The position numbers and the translations under genes are program-made. This document shows positions 1 through 10,519 of a stretch of DNA of 64,000 bases, piece after piece (positions within the stretch are counted from its first letter, which is position 1; each line of letters begins with the position of its first letter). This stretch comes from an uncultured Pelagibacteraceae bacterium (GTDB lineage: Bacteria > Pseudomonadota > Alphaproteobacteria > Pelagibacterales > Pelagibacteraceae). The notes under the pieces were generated by a model. That model did no database searches. It saw only the letters and a list, made by a program, of their open reading frames with translations, and was not told the origin of the DNA. The stretch is from positions 140,001 through 204,000 of the forward strand of contig CACGXV010000002.1 of the NCBI GenBank assembly GCA_902577075.1, given 5' to 3'.

Positions 1-46
1 CCTCCTGAATGCAAATCAGGCGCTCTCCCAGCTGAGCTAATCCCCC
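1..46 (-). tRNA. tRNA-Ala(UGC), cut by the left edge
   Basis: The complement strand reads a tRNA 5' half: acceptor strand, D-arm and an anticodon arm with stem CCTGA/TCAGG around the loop TTTGCAT, giving anticodon UGC. The 3' half lies outside the window. It follows tRNA-Ile in the 16S-23S spacer, the usual bacterial order, so the 23S gene should lie just off the left edge. Confidence 0.9.
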
Positions 47-53
47 AGAAATA

Positions 54-130
54 TGGTGGGCCGAGAAAGACTCGAACTTTCGACCCCACCCTTATCAAGG
101 GTGTGCTCTAACCAACTGAGCTACCGGCCC
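54..130 (-). tRNA. tRNA-Ile(GAU)
   Basis: A complete cloverleaf reads on the complement strand, 77 nt including an encoded CCA at 54-56. The anticodon stem CCCTT/AAGGG encloses GAU. It sits between 16S and tRNA-Ala in the rRNA spacer and is processed from the same transcript. Confidence 0.96.
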
Positions 131-204
131 CTTTGTGCAAAAGGAGAAACACTATTTTAAAAAGAGAAATGAGGACGGTCAACATTAACCTGTTATATTT
201 TTTA

Positions 205-226
205 GATTAAGAAGTAATCCTTAATC
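205..226 (-). repeat. Spacer hairpin just after the 16S 3' end
   Basis: A perfect 7-bp inverted repeat (GATTAAG/CTTAATC) with an 8-nt loop lies 9 nt past the 16S 3' end in the transcription direction. It could be part of a processing structure. It has no U-run, and the operon continues into the tRNAs, so it is not a terminator. Confidence 0.4.
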
Positions 227-234
227 ATCCTTAG

Positions 235-1709
<1,475 letters not shown>

Positions 1710-1894
1710 AAAAACGGCGCACACTAGCTTCTATACAAATACTAAGAATAATATTTGTATAATGTTGAAGTGTGTACGACAAATTTTGGTAACCTTAACC
1801 GTCCACACTTCTCTTCTTAAAATATTAACAATTTTAATAGCTAATTGGGCTATTAGGCCCAATAAATAACATTTTTTATATGTTGAGTGTGACG
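1710..1894 (-). other. rRNA operon leader with three inverted repeats
   Basis: This is untranslated leader between the proposed promoter and 16S. It holds three stems: a 10-bp perfect repeat TATACAAATA/TATTTGTATA (1732-1741 and 1752-1761, 10-nt loop), an 8-bp repeat GAAGTGTG/CACACTTC (1767-1774 and 1804-1811) extended by GAC/GTC, and a 7-bp repeat ATTGGGC/GCCCAAT (1844-1850 and 1857-1863, 6-nt loop). Such structures in pre-16S leaders commonly serve RNase III processing or antitermination; which role applies here is inference. Confidence 0.55.
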
Positions 1895-1922
1895 CTTATA
1901 TTGGAAATAATTTATAAATCAA
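1895..1922 (-). promoter_or_regulatory. Probable rRNA operon promoter
   Basis: On the complement strand a -35-like TTGATT (1917-1922) is followed by a 16-bp spacer and a -10-like TATAAG (1895-1900). Transcription would start near 1887, about 180 nt before 16S. Another weaker candidate, TTGAAT (1962-1967) with a 17-bp spacer to TAATTT, lies further upstream. The call rests on consensus matching only. Confidence 0.45.
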
Positions 1923-1991
1923 GTTTTTAGATAAACAAAAATTATGTTAAAAAGTTAGAAAATTCAACATTTTTAGCAGATAGACAATAGA

Positions 1992-3287
1992 GTGATAAAA
2001 AAATTTAAAAGAAAATTAAAATCGTTTTCACATTTTTTATGGTTAGTTTTGCTAATATTTATCTCTTTTTTTGCAACTTATTATTACGAAAAAAATAAAA
2101 ATTTTCAGCATTACAGTCTTAAAAAAACTTTAAATAATATTTATCTAAAAAAAGTTTTATCAAATATAACATCCAATTTAGAGAAAAGATTTTTGGATGA
2201 AGAATACATCGTTAATAATGGTGATAGTTATGAGAGCATAATTAATAACATTGATATCTCAAAAAATGAAAAAAAAAACTTTATTAGAACAATTAAAAAA
2301 AATGACGATATAGAAGTTTTAAGACCAGGACAAAAAATTTATTTTAAAATCGACAGGAAAGATGAACCATTAATAGTAGAATTTATTATTGAGATAAACA
2401 AAAAAAAAGGAGTTCATTTTACAAGAGACATTAGCACTGAAAGTTTCAATTCAGAAATAATAGAAAAAAAATTTAAAAAAACTATTGCATACAAAGAAAG
2501 TAAAATTACAAACAGTTTATACCAAACAGCTATAAACTTAAAAATTAAGCCAAATATAATAATTGATTTTGCAAGATTGTATGGTTTTCAAGTTGATTTT
2601 CAGAGAGATATTTGGAAAAATGACACCTTTCAAATTATTTATGAAGAATTTCTAAATGATAATGGAGATATTATCGATACTGGAAATATTATATTTGCAA
2701 ATTTAAATTTACAAAATGAAGATCTGAAACTTTATAGATATGAATATAAAAAAAATAAAATTGATTACTTTGATGAAAATGGAAAAAGTATGCGAAAAAC
2801 TTTAATGAAGACACCAATCAATGGAGCCAGATTATCATCTTCTTTTGGTAAGAGGAAACATCCAATATTAGGTTTTACTAAAATGCATACTGGAACAGAT
2901 TTTGCTGCTCCAATTGGCACACCAATTTTAGCTTCTGGTGATGGAATAGTTGTAAGAGCTCAATGGTGCGGAGGTGGAGGAAATTGCGTAAAGATAAAAC
3001 ATAACAGAGTTTATCAAACTGTTTACGCTCATATGTCTAAATTTGGAAGAGGAATTAAAAAAGGAGTAAAAGTTAAACAAGGTCAAATAATTGGATATGT
3101 TGGTTCCACAGGTCTCTCTACCGGACCGCATTTACATTACGAGGTGATAGAAAATGGTAGAAAAATAAATTCACAGAAACTTAAGCTGCCTTCTGGAAAA
3201 ATATTAAAAGGAAATGAACGTAAAAATTTTGAAGTAAATAAAATCAAAATTGATGTTTTAAAATCAGAGCTTATATCTAAATTATAA
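1992..3287 (+). CDS. M23 family metallopeptidase (murein endopeptidase, MepM-like)
   Basis: The 431-aa protein probably cuts cross-links in periplasmic peptidoglycan. An N-terminal membrane segment (residues about 13-31) follows a basic start and serves as anchor. The middle has a stretch resembling a LysM/OapA-type region (about 55-105). The C-terminal M23 (LytM) domain shows the zinc ligands H299 and D303 (HxxxD) and H382 in HLH (380-382), so it should be active. The start codon is GTG. The gene diverges from the rRNA operon, with both promoters in about 280 bp, and its stop is 1 bp from the convergent DUF4167 gene. Family assignment is firm; the bond cleaved is inferred. Confidence 0.9.
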   Translation: MIKKFKRKLKSFSHFLWLVLLIFISFFATYYYEKNKNFQHYSLKKTLNNIYLKKVLSNITSNLEKRFLDEEYIVNNGDSYESIINNIDISKNEKKNFIRTIKKNDDIEVLRPGQKIYFKIDRKDEPLIVEFIIEINKKKGVHFTRDISTESFNSEIIEKKFKKTIAYKESKITNSLYQTAINLKIKPNIIIDFARLYGFQVDFQRDIWKNDTFQIIYEEFLNDNGDIIDTGNIIFANLNLQNEDLKLYRYEYKKNKIDYFDENGKSMRKTLMKTPINGARLSSSFGKRKHPILGFTKMHTGTDFAAPIGTPILASGDGIVVRAQWCGGGGNCVKIKHNRVYQTVYAHMSKFGRGIKKGVKVKQGQIIGYVGSTGLSTGPHLHYEVIENGRKINSQKLKLPSGKILKGNERKNFEVNKIKIDVLKSELISKL

Positions 3288-3288
3288 G

Positions 3289-3669
3289 TTATTTCTTCGA
3301 TTGCTCTTCTGACTCTTGTGTATCTGTTTCAATTTTTATTTGATTACCAGAATTACTATCACTTAAATTTTCATTATGATTTCTTGTATTCTCTTGAGAT
3401 AAAAGGATCCTAGAAAAATGTTCAGAATGTTGTAGGTAATTTTCTGACAATATCTTGTCACCATTTGAAAGAGCTTCTCTTGCAAGATCATTGTATTTTT
3501 CAACAAGCTTTGCAGCATTTTGGTTATTTTTACCTGGATGTCTTCTTTTAAATGAGGGACCATTGCTAAAATCTCCATTAGATTTATGTCCATTACCATT
3601 TCTTCTGAAGTTTCTATCTCCATTTGATTTAAATCTATTCCTTCTGTTATTATTTTTGAAATTATTCAT
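3289..3669 (-). CDS. DUF4167 domain protein
   Basis: A small basic 126-aa protein whose N-terminal 45 residues are rich in Asn, Arg and Gly, like disordered RNA- or DNA-binding tails. Residues about 45-90 match the DUF4167 core (RRHPGKNNQ, then a helix with SENYLQHSEHFSRIL). The C-terminus is acidic and polar. DUF4167 proteins are typical of Alphaproteobacteria and usually lie downstream of prfA-prmC, as here, with 2 bp between the genes. The molecular function is not known to me. Confidence 0.85.
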   Translation of the reverse strand: MNNFKNNNRRNRFKSNGDRNFRRNGNGHKSNGDFSNGPSFKRRHPGKNNQNAAKLVEKYNDLAREALSNGDKILSENYLQHSEHFSRILLSQENTRNHNENLSDSNSGNQIKIETDTQESEEQSKK

Positions 3670-3671
3670 TT

Positions 3672-4514
3672 TTATAACTTAGTACTTACTATACATCTAT
3701 CATTTCCAGACAAATCTTTGGATACTTTGTTAATGAAATAACCATTTTCAACCAGTAATTTGATAGATCTATCTTTTTGCTTATAACCAATTTCAAGTAT
3801 TAACTTCCCGTTTCTTTTTAACAATTTTTTACTTTTAATAATTACTTTTTTTATATCCTTCATTCCATCAAAACCACCAGATAAAGCAACTTTAGGTTCA
3901 TGGAATTTTATATCATCATCTAATCTATTATAATCAATACTATTTATGTATGGAGGATTAGATATAATAAAATCATAGTTATAAGATTTATATTTGTCAA
4001 TATCGATATTAATAAAATTAACTTTATTTTCTAAGTGATGTAATTTTGCATTAGTTTTAGCAACATTTATTGCTTTTATAGATATATCTATTCCTGTTGC
4101 AATACAATTTGGCCTCTCTTTAATAAGAGAAATTACTATACAGCCCGACCCAGTTCCAATATCTAAAATTTTTATTGACTTATTTTTTGAGACAAGCTTT
4201 AAGAATTCTTCTATAACTAATTCAGTATCAGGTCTTGGTATCAATACTGATTTATTTACATAAAATTTATATTTCCAAAAATATTTAAAACCAAGAATGT
4301 ATGCTATTGGTTCTTTTTGTTTTCTTCTTAATAAATATTTTTTAAATTTATATATATCTTTATTATTTATTTTTTTATTTATATTTAATAATACTTCTTC
4401 TCTTTTTGTGTTGATTGCTTTTGATAAAATTAATTCTGCATCTAAGTGAGCATTTTTAATGTTACTTTTTTTTAAAAAAGTTTCACCTCTTTTAAGAATT
4501 TCACTATAATTCAT
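3672..4514 (-). CDS. prmC: Release factor glutamine methyltransferase PrmC (HemK)
   Basis: PrmC methylates the Gln of the GGQ motif in RF1 and RF2 using S-adenosylmethionine. The 280-aa length is normal. An N-terminal helical domain (1-75) precedes the Rossmann methyltransferase domain, with the SAM motif DIGTGSGC near residue 116 and the catalytic NPPY tetrapeptide near residue 186. It follows prfA, the gene of its substrate, by 2 bp in the same leftward operon, as in many bacteria. Confidence 0.96.
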   Translation of the reverse strand: MNYSEILKRGETFLKKSNIKNAHLDAELILSKAINTKREEVLLNINKKINNKDIYKFKKYLLRRKQKEPIAYILGFKYFWKYKFYVNKSVLIPRPDTELVIEEFLKLVSKNKSIKILDIGTGSGCIVISLIKERPNCIATGIDISIKAINVAKTNAKLHHLENKVNFINIDIDKYKSYNYDFIISNPPYINSIDYNRLDDDIKFHEPKVALSGGFDGMKDIKKVIIKSKKLLKRNGKLILEIGYKQKDRSIKLLVENGYFINKVSKDLSGNDRCIVSTKL

Positions 4515-4516
4515 AT

Positions 4517-5587
4517 TTAAATATTTTTAAGCTCATTTTCTTGAGCCTGAATAACTAAATTTTCTATCATTTCATCAAAAATTTCACCTTCCATAAATTC
4601 AGGTAATTTATGTAAAGTTAAATTAATTCTATGATCTGTTACTCTACCTTGTGGGAAATTATAAGTTCTAATTCTCTCTGATCTATCACCTGTGCCTATT
4701 TTACTTTTTCTGTCTTTTGATCTTTCCTCATCTCTTCTTTGACGCTCTAACTCATAAATTCTTGACCTAAGAATCTTTAAACCTTTTTCTTTATTTCTTA
4801 TTTGCGATTTTTCATCTTGTTGACTTACAACTATTCCAGTTGGCAAATGAGTAATTCTTACTGCTGAATCTGTTGTATTAACGCTTTGACCTCCAGGGCC
4901 GCTACTTCTAAATACATCAATTCTTAAATCTTTATCTTCTATTTTAACATCTACTTCCTCAGCCTCAGGCATAACTGCAACGGTTGCAGCAGATGTATGA
5001 ACTCTTCCTTGGGTTTCGGTATCTGGGACTCTTTGTACTCTGTGTACACCACTTTCATATTTAAGTGAGGAATAAATATTTTTGCCTTTAATAGATGCTA
5101 TTACTTCTTTAAGTCCTCCAGCATCACTTTTAGAAATTGAGATGATTTCAATTAACCATTTTTTTTTATGACTTACTTTTTCGTACATTTTAAATAAATC
5201 AGAAGCAAATAAACTTGCCTCCAATCCTCCTGTACCAGCTCTAATTTCTATAATTGCATTTTTTGTATCAGCTTCATCTTTAGGTAACAAAAATAGTTTG
5301 ATTTTTTTTTCATTATTTTGATTATTTTCTTCAAGATAATTCAATTCACTTATAGCCAAATCTTTCATCTCTTTATCTGTTTCATGATCATTAATTAATT
5401 TTTTTAAATCATCTTTATTTTTTTGAAAGCTAAAGTAAGATTTGGCTTCTTCAATAATTTCGTTAAGATCTGAATATTCTTTAGATTTTTCTGCAAATAA
5501 CTTTTTATCAATTTCTTGTGACGACAACTCTTTTTCCAATTTGGAATGTTTTGCAATTAAGTCTTGAACTTTTGATAATGGGACCAT
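4517..5587 (-). CDS. prfA: Peptide chain release factor 1
   Basis: RF1 reads UAA and UAG stop codons and triggers peptide release. At 356 aa it has the normal length: an N-terminal coiled domain, then the PCRF domain, then the catalytic loop GPGGQ near residue 230. The UAG/UAA reading tripeptide (PAT in E. coli) appears as PDT, in [17 protein letters not shown] near residue 186. The start ATG overlaps the last base of ispG by one nucleotide, which points to translational coupling. It is part of lysC-ispG-prfA-prmC-DUF4167. Confidence 0.97.
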   Translation of the reverse strand: MVPLSKVQDLIAKHSKLEKELSSQEIDKKLFAEKSKEYSDLNEIIEEAKSYFSFQKNKDDLKKLINDHETDKEMKDLAISELNYLEENNQNNEKKIKLFLLPKDEADTKNAIIEIRAGTGGLEASLFASDLFKMYEKVSHKKKWLIEIISISKSDAGGLKEVIASIKGKNIYSSLKYESGVHRVQRVPDTETQGRVHTSAATVAVMPEAEEVDVKIEDKDLRIDVFRSSGPGGQSVNTTDSAVRITHLPTGIVVSQQDEKSQIRNKEKGLKILRSRIYELERQRRDEERSKDRKSKIGTGDRSERIRTYNFPQGRVTDHRINLTLHKLPEFMEGEIFDEMIENLVIQAQENELKNI

Positions 5588-6687
5588 TATTGGGCTTTTT
5601 CGATTTCTTTTGCTTTTTCCTCAACTAATTTAACAACTTTTGAAATCATCTCTTCACTTGTAATTCTCTTGCTTTCAATTCCATTTAAATAAAGCATATT
5701 GTTTCCTTTACCTCCACCAGTAATACCAATATCAGTTTGTGCTGCCTCCCCTGGACCATTAACCACACAACCAATTATAGACAAGGAAATTGGGGTTTTA
5801 ATATGTGACAGTCTTTCTTCTAACTTTTTAACAGTTTTAATTACGTCAAAAGCTTGTCTAGCACAAGAGGGGCAAGAAATAATTTTTACACCTCTATTAC
5901 GTAAATTTAATGATTTTAGTATTTCATTGCCAACCTTTATTTCCTCTACCGGGTCGTCAGACAAAGAGACTCTTATTGTATCTCCAATACCACTTAATAA
6001 AAGTGAGCCAAACCCAATTGACGATTTTATGCTTCCAGGCAAAAAAGTTCCTGCTTCGGTAATACCTAAATGTAGCGGATAATCAGTAGCATTTGAAAGT
6101 TGTTTATAAGCTTCAATAGATAAAAATACGTCAGATGATTTAACACTTACTTTAAAATTAAAAAAATCTAAATCCTCGATAATTTTTATATTTCTTAACG
6201 CGCTTTCTACCAACGCCTCTGGACAAGGTTCTTTGTATTTTTCCAATAAGTCTTTTTCTAAAGATCCAGCATTAACCCCTATTCTGATAGAGCAACCATT
6301 ATTTTTTGCAGCCAAAATTACTTCTTTGATTTTATTTATATCTCCAATATTTCCAGGATTTATTCTTAGACAATTTGCACCATTCTCCGCAGCCTCTATA
6401 GCTCTTTTGTAATGGAAATGTATGTCTGCAACAACAGGTATTGGGCTATGGCTTGTGATATCCTTGAGAGCTTTTGTTGAGTCTACGTCTGGGCAAGATA
6501 CTCTAACTATGTCAGCTCCAGCTTCTGTAATTTTTTCTATTTGGTTTATTGTTTCCTTGATATTCTTTGTAAGAGTATTTGTCATTGACTGAACAGAAAT
6601 AGGGTTAGCTCCACCCACTTTTACATCACCAACACTAATTTCTTTAGTTTTTTTTCTTTTTATTTCTCTAAATGGTCTGATGTTCAT
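5587..6687 (-). CDS. ispG: 4-hydroxy-3-methylbut-2-enyl diphosphate synthase (flavodoxin) IspG/GcpE
   Basis: IspG carries out the penultimate step of the MEP isoprenoid pathway, converting MEcPP to HMBPP with a 4Fe-4S cluster. The 366-aa protein has the N-terminal TIM-barrel (SVQSMTNT near the start) and the C-terminal reductase-like part with the cluster cysteines in CPSC (about 271-274) and CVVNGPGEA (about 306). It is a short bacterial-type IspG without the plant/chlamydial insertion. It lies 3 bp after lysC and overlaps prfA by one base. Confidence 0.97.
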   Translation of the reverse strand: MNIRPFREIKRKKTKEISVGDVKVGGANPISVQSMTNTLTKNIKETINQIEKITEAGADIVRVSCPDVDSTKALKDITSHSPIPVVADIHFHYKRAIEAAENGANCLRINPGNIGDINKIKEVILAAKNNGCSIRIGVNAGSLEKDLLEKYKEPCPEALVESALRNIKIIEDLDFFNFKVSVKSSDVFLSIEAYKQLSNATDYPLHLGITEAGTFLPGSIKSSIGFGSLLLSGIGDTIRVSLSDDPVEEIKVGNEILKSLNLRNRGVKIISCPSCARQAFDVIKTVKKLEERLSHIKTPISLSIIGCVVNGPGEAAQTDIGITGGGKGNNMLYLNGIESKRITSEEMISKVVKLVEEKAKEIEKAQ

Positions 6688-6690
6688 AAA

Positions 6691-7902
6691 TTATTTATTT
6701 AATTTAAACTCTTTATGTAGAGACAATATAGCTCTTTGAACATTTTTTTTATTTATCAAAACGGAAATTTTTATTTCTGATGTAGATATTACTTGAATAT
6801 TAATTTTTTGTTTAGCGAGAGTTTGGAACATTCTAAAAGTAACTCCTGGTGTGGTAACCATGCCAACACCTATAATTGAGACTTTTGATACATTTTTGTC
6901 AAATATTAAATTTCTGAAATTAATATTTTTATTTTGCAAAATAATTCTTTTAGTTTTACTTAAATCTTCAGATTTTATAGTGAAGGTTAAGTCTGTCTCT
7001 TTACCATCAGCAGAAATATTCTGAACTACCATGTCAACATTAATTGAATTTTCAGACAAAGGTTTAAAAATTGATGCTGCAATGCCTGGCTTATCTTTGA
7101 CTCCTATAAGAGTTACTTTTGCCTCATTAATGGTACTTGAGATACCAGTTATAATTTTATGATTTATTATATTTTTTCTTTTTGTTATTAATGTACCTTC
7201 TTTATCTGTAAAAGAAGATCTGACCTCAATATCTACTTTATTTAATCTAGCATCTTGAATAGAATGCGGTTGCATAACCTTTGCTCCAAGAGAAGCCATT
7301 TCTAACATTTCTTCATATGATATTACTTTAATTTTTTTGGCTGATTTCAATTTATTTGGGTCTGTAGAGTAAACTCCATCTACGTCCGTATATATTATAC
7401 ATTTTTCTGCATTAAAATACTTTGCAAACATAATTGCGCTTGCATCAGATCCACCTCTGCCAATTGTAGTAATTCTTTTTTCGCTATTTATACCTTGGAA
7501 ACCTGTAATTATGGGAATACCATCTTTTTTTAAATAATTTAAAATTTGTCGCTTGTTAATTTTATTAATTCTTGAAAATTTATATTTTCCCTCTGTATAA
7601 ATAGGAACTTGCCAAGAAATCCAAGATCTTGAGTTAAAACCTTTATCAATTAATTCTCCCGAAATTAATGCACATGACATTTGTTCTCCGGATGAAACTA
7701 AAACATCATATTCTGACTCTGAAAAATTTTTACTTATTTTTTTTGATAAATTTATTAAATTATTTGTCACACCACTCATTGCTGAGGACAATACAATTAC
7801 ACTGTAATTTTTTTTATACTTAGCAATAATTTTTGCTACTTTTTTAATTCTATCAGTGGTACCAACTGAAGTACCTCCAAATTTTAATACAATTATTTTC
7901 AT
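6691..7902 (-). CDS. lysC: Aspartate kinase
   Basis: This enzyme phosphorylates aspartate, the first step towards lysine/diaminopimelate, threonine and methionine. The 403-aa protein begins with the amino-acid-kinase motif KFGGTSV at residues 7-13, followed by the kinase domain with the nucleotide-binding GRGGSD near residue 148. Two ACT domains fill the C-terminal third and usually carry lysine or threonine feedback. It is a monofunctional single-polypeptide enzyme. It is first in a leftward operon and diverges from ubiG across 66 bp; a TTGACA hexamer (complement, 7957-7962) could be its -35, but no good -10 is paired with it. Confidence 0.95.
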   Translation of the reverse strand: MKIIVLKFGGTSVGTTDRIKKVAKIIAKYKKNYSVIVLSSAMSGVTNNLINLSKKISKNFSESEYDVLVSSGEQMSCALISGELIDKGFNSRSWISWQVPIYTEGKYKFSRINKINKRQILNYLKKDGIPIITGFQGINSEKRITTIGRGGSDASAIMFAKYFNAEKCIIYTDVDGVYSTDPNKLKSAKKIKVISYEEMLEMASLGAKVMQPHSIQDARLNKVDIEVRSSFTDKEGTLITKRKNIINHKIITGISSTINEAKVTLIGVKDKPGIAASIFKPLSENSINVDMVVQNISADGKETDLTFTIKSEDLSKTKRIILQNKNINFRNLIFDKNVSKVSIIGVGMVTTPGVTFRMFQTLAKQKINIQVISTSEIKISVLINKKNVQRAILSLHKEFKLNK

Positions 7903-7968
7903 TGATATTTTTTAATATAAATTAAAATATATTGATAAAATACATCTTGATTGTAATGTCAATAAACA

Positions 7969-8697
7969 ATGAAAAATAACACAATAAATAAAAAAGAAAT
8001 AGAAAAATTTTCAAAAATAGCTGAGGAATGGTGGGATCCTTACGGAAAATTTAAGCCATTGCATAAATTTAACCCTATTAGAATAAAATATATAAGAGAT
8101 ACGATTTTATCTGAGTTTAAAATTAAAAAAGATCATAAACCTTTTAGAGGCTTAAGTCTTTTGGATATTGGATGTGGTGGTGGATTACTATCAGAGCCTA
8201 TGGCTAGACTTGGAGCAGAAGTTGTTGGTATAGATGCTTCCTTTAAAAATATACAAGTTGCTAAGTTTCATTTAAAAAAAAGTAAACTTAAAATTAAATA
8301 TTACAATTCGTCTCCAGAAAATTTTAAAATAAAGAAAAGATTTGATATTATTTTAAATATGGAAATTGTTGAACATGTTGAAGATATTGATTTTTTTATT
8401 AAAGAAAGTTCAAAATTTTTAAAAAAATCAGGTGTTATGTTTGTAGCTACTTTAAACAAAACACTTAAATCTTACTTATTTGCGATTGTAGGTGCTGAGT
8501 ATGTTTTAAAGTGGTTACCAATAGGGACACACGATTGGGAAAAATTTGTGAAACCAGAATATTTGATAAATGTTTGTAAAAAAAACTCTTTAAAGTTAAA
8601 AAAAATAGATGGAATGACCTTCAACCCTATTTTAAATAAATGGTCTATTACATCTGATAAATCTGTAAATTATATTTCAGAGTTTATGAAGGTTTAA
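7969..8697 (+). CDS. ubiG: Ubiquinone biosynthesis O-methyltransferase UbiG
   Basis: UbiG performs the two O-methylations in ubiquinone synthesis. The 242-aa length is typical. The N-terminal signature EIEKFSKIAEEWWDP (residues about 9-23) is the UbiG hallmark. The SAM-binding motif DIGCGGG lies near residue 66, followed by GAEVVGIDAS and the membrane-interaction region. It is transcribed alone to the right and overlaps the convergent DUF1178 gene by 4 bp. Confidence 0.96.
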   Translation: MKNNTINKKEIEKFSKIAEEWWDPYGKFKPLHKFNPIRIKYIRDTILSEFKIKKDHKPFRGLSLLDIGCGGGLLSEPMARLGAEVVGIDASFKNIQVAKFHLKKSKLKIKYYNSSPENFKIKKRFDIILNMEIVEHVEDIDFFIKESSKFLKKSGVMFVATLNKTLKSYLFAIVGAEYVLKWLPIGTHDWEKFVKPEYLINVCKKNSLKLKKIDGMTFNPILNKWSITSDKSVNYISEFMKV

Positions 8698-9119
8698 TTT
8701 TTATCATCTTCAATCCATGGAATAATATCAGTTTCTATTCCTTCTTCTCTAAGCTCCTTAACATCTTTAAGTGATGCGCTACCATAAATACCCTTTTTTG
8801 GTTTGCTTTTATCATAGTGAATTGATCTTGCTTTATAAGTAAAATTTTCTCCCACATACTCAAAATTATCTTTAATAAATTTTTTGTAATCTGAAAGTTT
8901 TTTGCGAACATCTTTATATTTTTTAATTTCTTTTAAATTTTCTTTTTTCTTAGTGTTTAACAAATTTGGAGACATCAATGTTTTCTCTACATTTATCGAC
9001 TCGCAAGATTGACAATTTAAAAGTTTTAATTTTAGCAATCTATCATATTCATCAGAAGTACTAAACCAACTTTCAAATTCTTGCTCACAATCTTTACATT
9101 TTAGTAAATACTTGATCAT
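8694..9119 (-). CDS. DUF1178 family zinc-ribbon protein
   Basis: A 141-aa protein with a zinc-ribbon-like N-terminus: CKDC (8-11) and CQSC (36-39), consistent with metal binding. FESWFSTSDEYDRL between the pairs is characteristic of DUF1178. The middle is lysine-rich and the C-terminus reads VKELREEGIETDIIPW, also typical of the family. Conserved in Alpha- and Betaproteobacteria with no function known to me. It lies 40 bp after argJ, transcribed with it. Confidence 0.88.
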   Translation of the reverse strand: MIKYLLKCKDCEQEFESWFSTSDEYDRLLKLKLLNCQSCESINVEKTLMSPNLLNTKKKENLKEIKKYKDVRKKLSDYKKFIKDNFEYVGENFTYKARSIHYDKSKPKKGIYGSASLKDVKELREEGIETDIIPWIEDDKN

Positions 9120-9159
9120 TCTTTGTATCTAAATATTAGTTAACAAAATTTCAATATAG

Positions 9160-10461
9160 CTAAGTCCTATAATCACCATTAATTTCTATATATTTTTTTG
9201 TTAAATCCATTGTGTATGATTTAAATTTTTTTAATCCTTGACCAATATCAACCTCTATTTCAATTGATTTGCCTTTCATGTATTCCATAACTTTTTCTTC
9301 ATCATAGAATTTGTATAAAGATCCTTTTTGATATATTTTATGTGGTCCAAAAGAAATAGATAATTTTTGTTCATTAATTTTGGTGTCACTGTTTCCAATA
9401 GCCATAGCCACTCTGCCCCAGTTTGGATCTTCTCCCGCAATAGCAGTCTTCACTAATAATGAGTTTGCTATTTTTAAAGATATATTTTTAGCATCCTTTT
9501 CAGTTCTGCAATTAATACAATTAATAGAAATAAATTTAGAGGCTCCTTCTCCATCAGAGACAACTTGCTTAGCTAAATTTAATAAAACATCATGAACTGA
9601 CTTATTAAAATTTTTGAGCCTACTATCGCTATGTTTTTTAATTTCTGAGTGATTAACTTTCCTTGTTGAAAATATAGAAACCATATCATTTGTACTTGTG
9701 TCGCCATCACATGAAATTGCATTGAAAGTTGTCTTTATATTGTTTTTTAAGACATCATTTAAAACTGAAGAGGGTAAATTTGCATCAGTAAATATATAAC
9801 ACAATGTAGTTGCCATATTTGGATAAATCATACCTGAGCCTTTTGCGATTCCATAAATTTTAATTGTTGATGAGCCAATTTTTGTTTCAGCCATTGAGAC
9901 TTTGGGTTTTAAATCTGTTGTGATTATACCCATTGCAGCTTTCATCCAGATTAATTTATTTTGTGTATATTTTATTTTATCGACTAACTCTGGTAATGAG
10001 GTTTTAATTTTTTCTAATGGAAACTTCTCACCTATAGTACCTGTGCAACCAAAAAGTATTTCTTTTGAAGAAATTTGTTTTGGAGCATCTTCATCTCTTT
10101 TTTGTAACTCAGTTAATTTTGATGATAAGTCTAAAGAAATTTTCTTTAACGCGTCATAACCTTCGGGACCTGTTAATGCATTAGCATTTCTTGTATTAAC
10201 TAATAAAGCAAATATTTTTTTTGATTTAATTTTTTTATTCCATTTTAAATTTTCTGATATTAATTTTGATTGGGTATATAGAGAGGCATAATTTGCTCCA
10301 TCTCTAAAATAAAATAAAACTAAATCATCTCTCTTAGATTTATATAGGCCAGCGTTGACTGCAGAAATTGAAACACCATCAATATGATCTAAATCCTGAA
10401 AATCAACAATTTTCGGGCTTTCACTGCTAGTTTTTATAAAATTGTTTATGTTAAATTTCAT
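9160..10461 (-). CDS. argJ: Bifunctional glutamate N-acetyltransferase / ornithine acetyltransferase ArgJ
   Basis: ArgJ moves the acetyl group from N-acetylornithine to glutamate, recycling it in arginine synthesis; bifunctional forms also use acetyl-CoA. The 433-aa precursor cleaves itself at an Ala-Thr bond to give alpha and beta chains. The site is visible as KGSGMIYPNMATT near residue 210, the second T of MATT being the family nucleophile position. GEDPNWGR near residue 344 is also conserved. argB, argD and argF are elsewhere in this window, so the pathway is scattered. Confidence 0.96.
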   Translation of the reverse strand: MKFNINNFIKTSSESPKIVDFQDLDHIDGVSISAVNAGLYKSKRDDLVLFYFRDGANYASLYTQSKLISENLKWNKKIKSKKIFALLVNTRNANALTGPEGYDALKKISLDLSSKLTELQKRDEDAPKQISSKEILFGCTGTIGEKFPLEKIKTSLPELVDKIKYTQNKLIWMKAAMGIITTDLKPKVSMAETKIGSSTIKIYGIAKGSGMIYPNMATTLCYIFTDANLPSSVLNDVLKNNIKTTFNAISCDGDTSTNDMVSIFSTRKVNHSEIKKHSDSRLKNFNKSVHDVLLNLAKQVVSDGEGASKFISINCINCRTEKDAKNISLKIANSLLVKTAIAGEDPNWGRVAMAIGNSDTKINEQKLSISFGPHKIYQKGSLYKFYDEEKVMEYMKGKSIEIEVDIGQGLKKFKSYTMDLTKKYIEINGDYRT

Positions 10462-10519
10462 GATATTTAAAATAATTAATTAATTACTATATATTTCTAA
10501 TATTTAATTTTATATCAAA

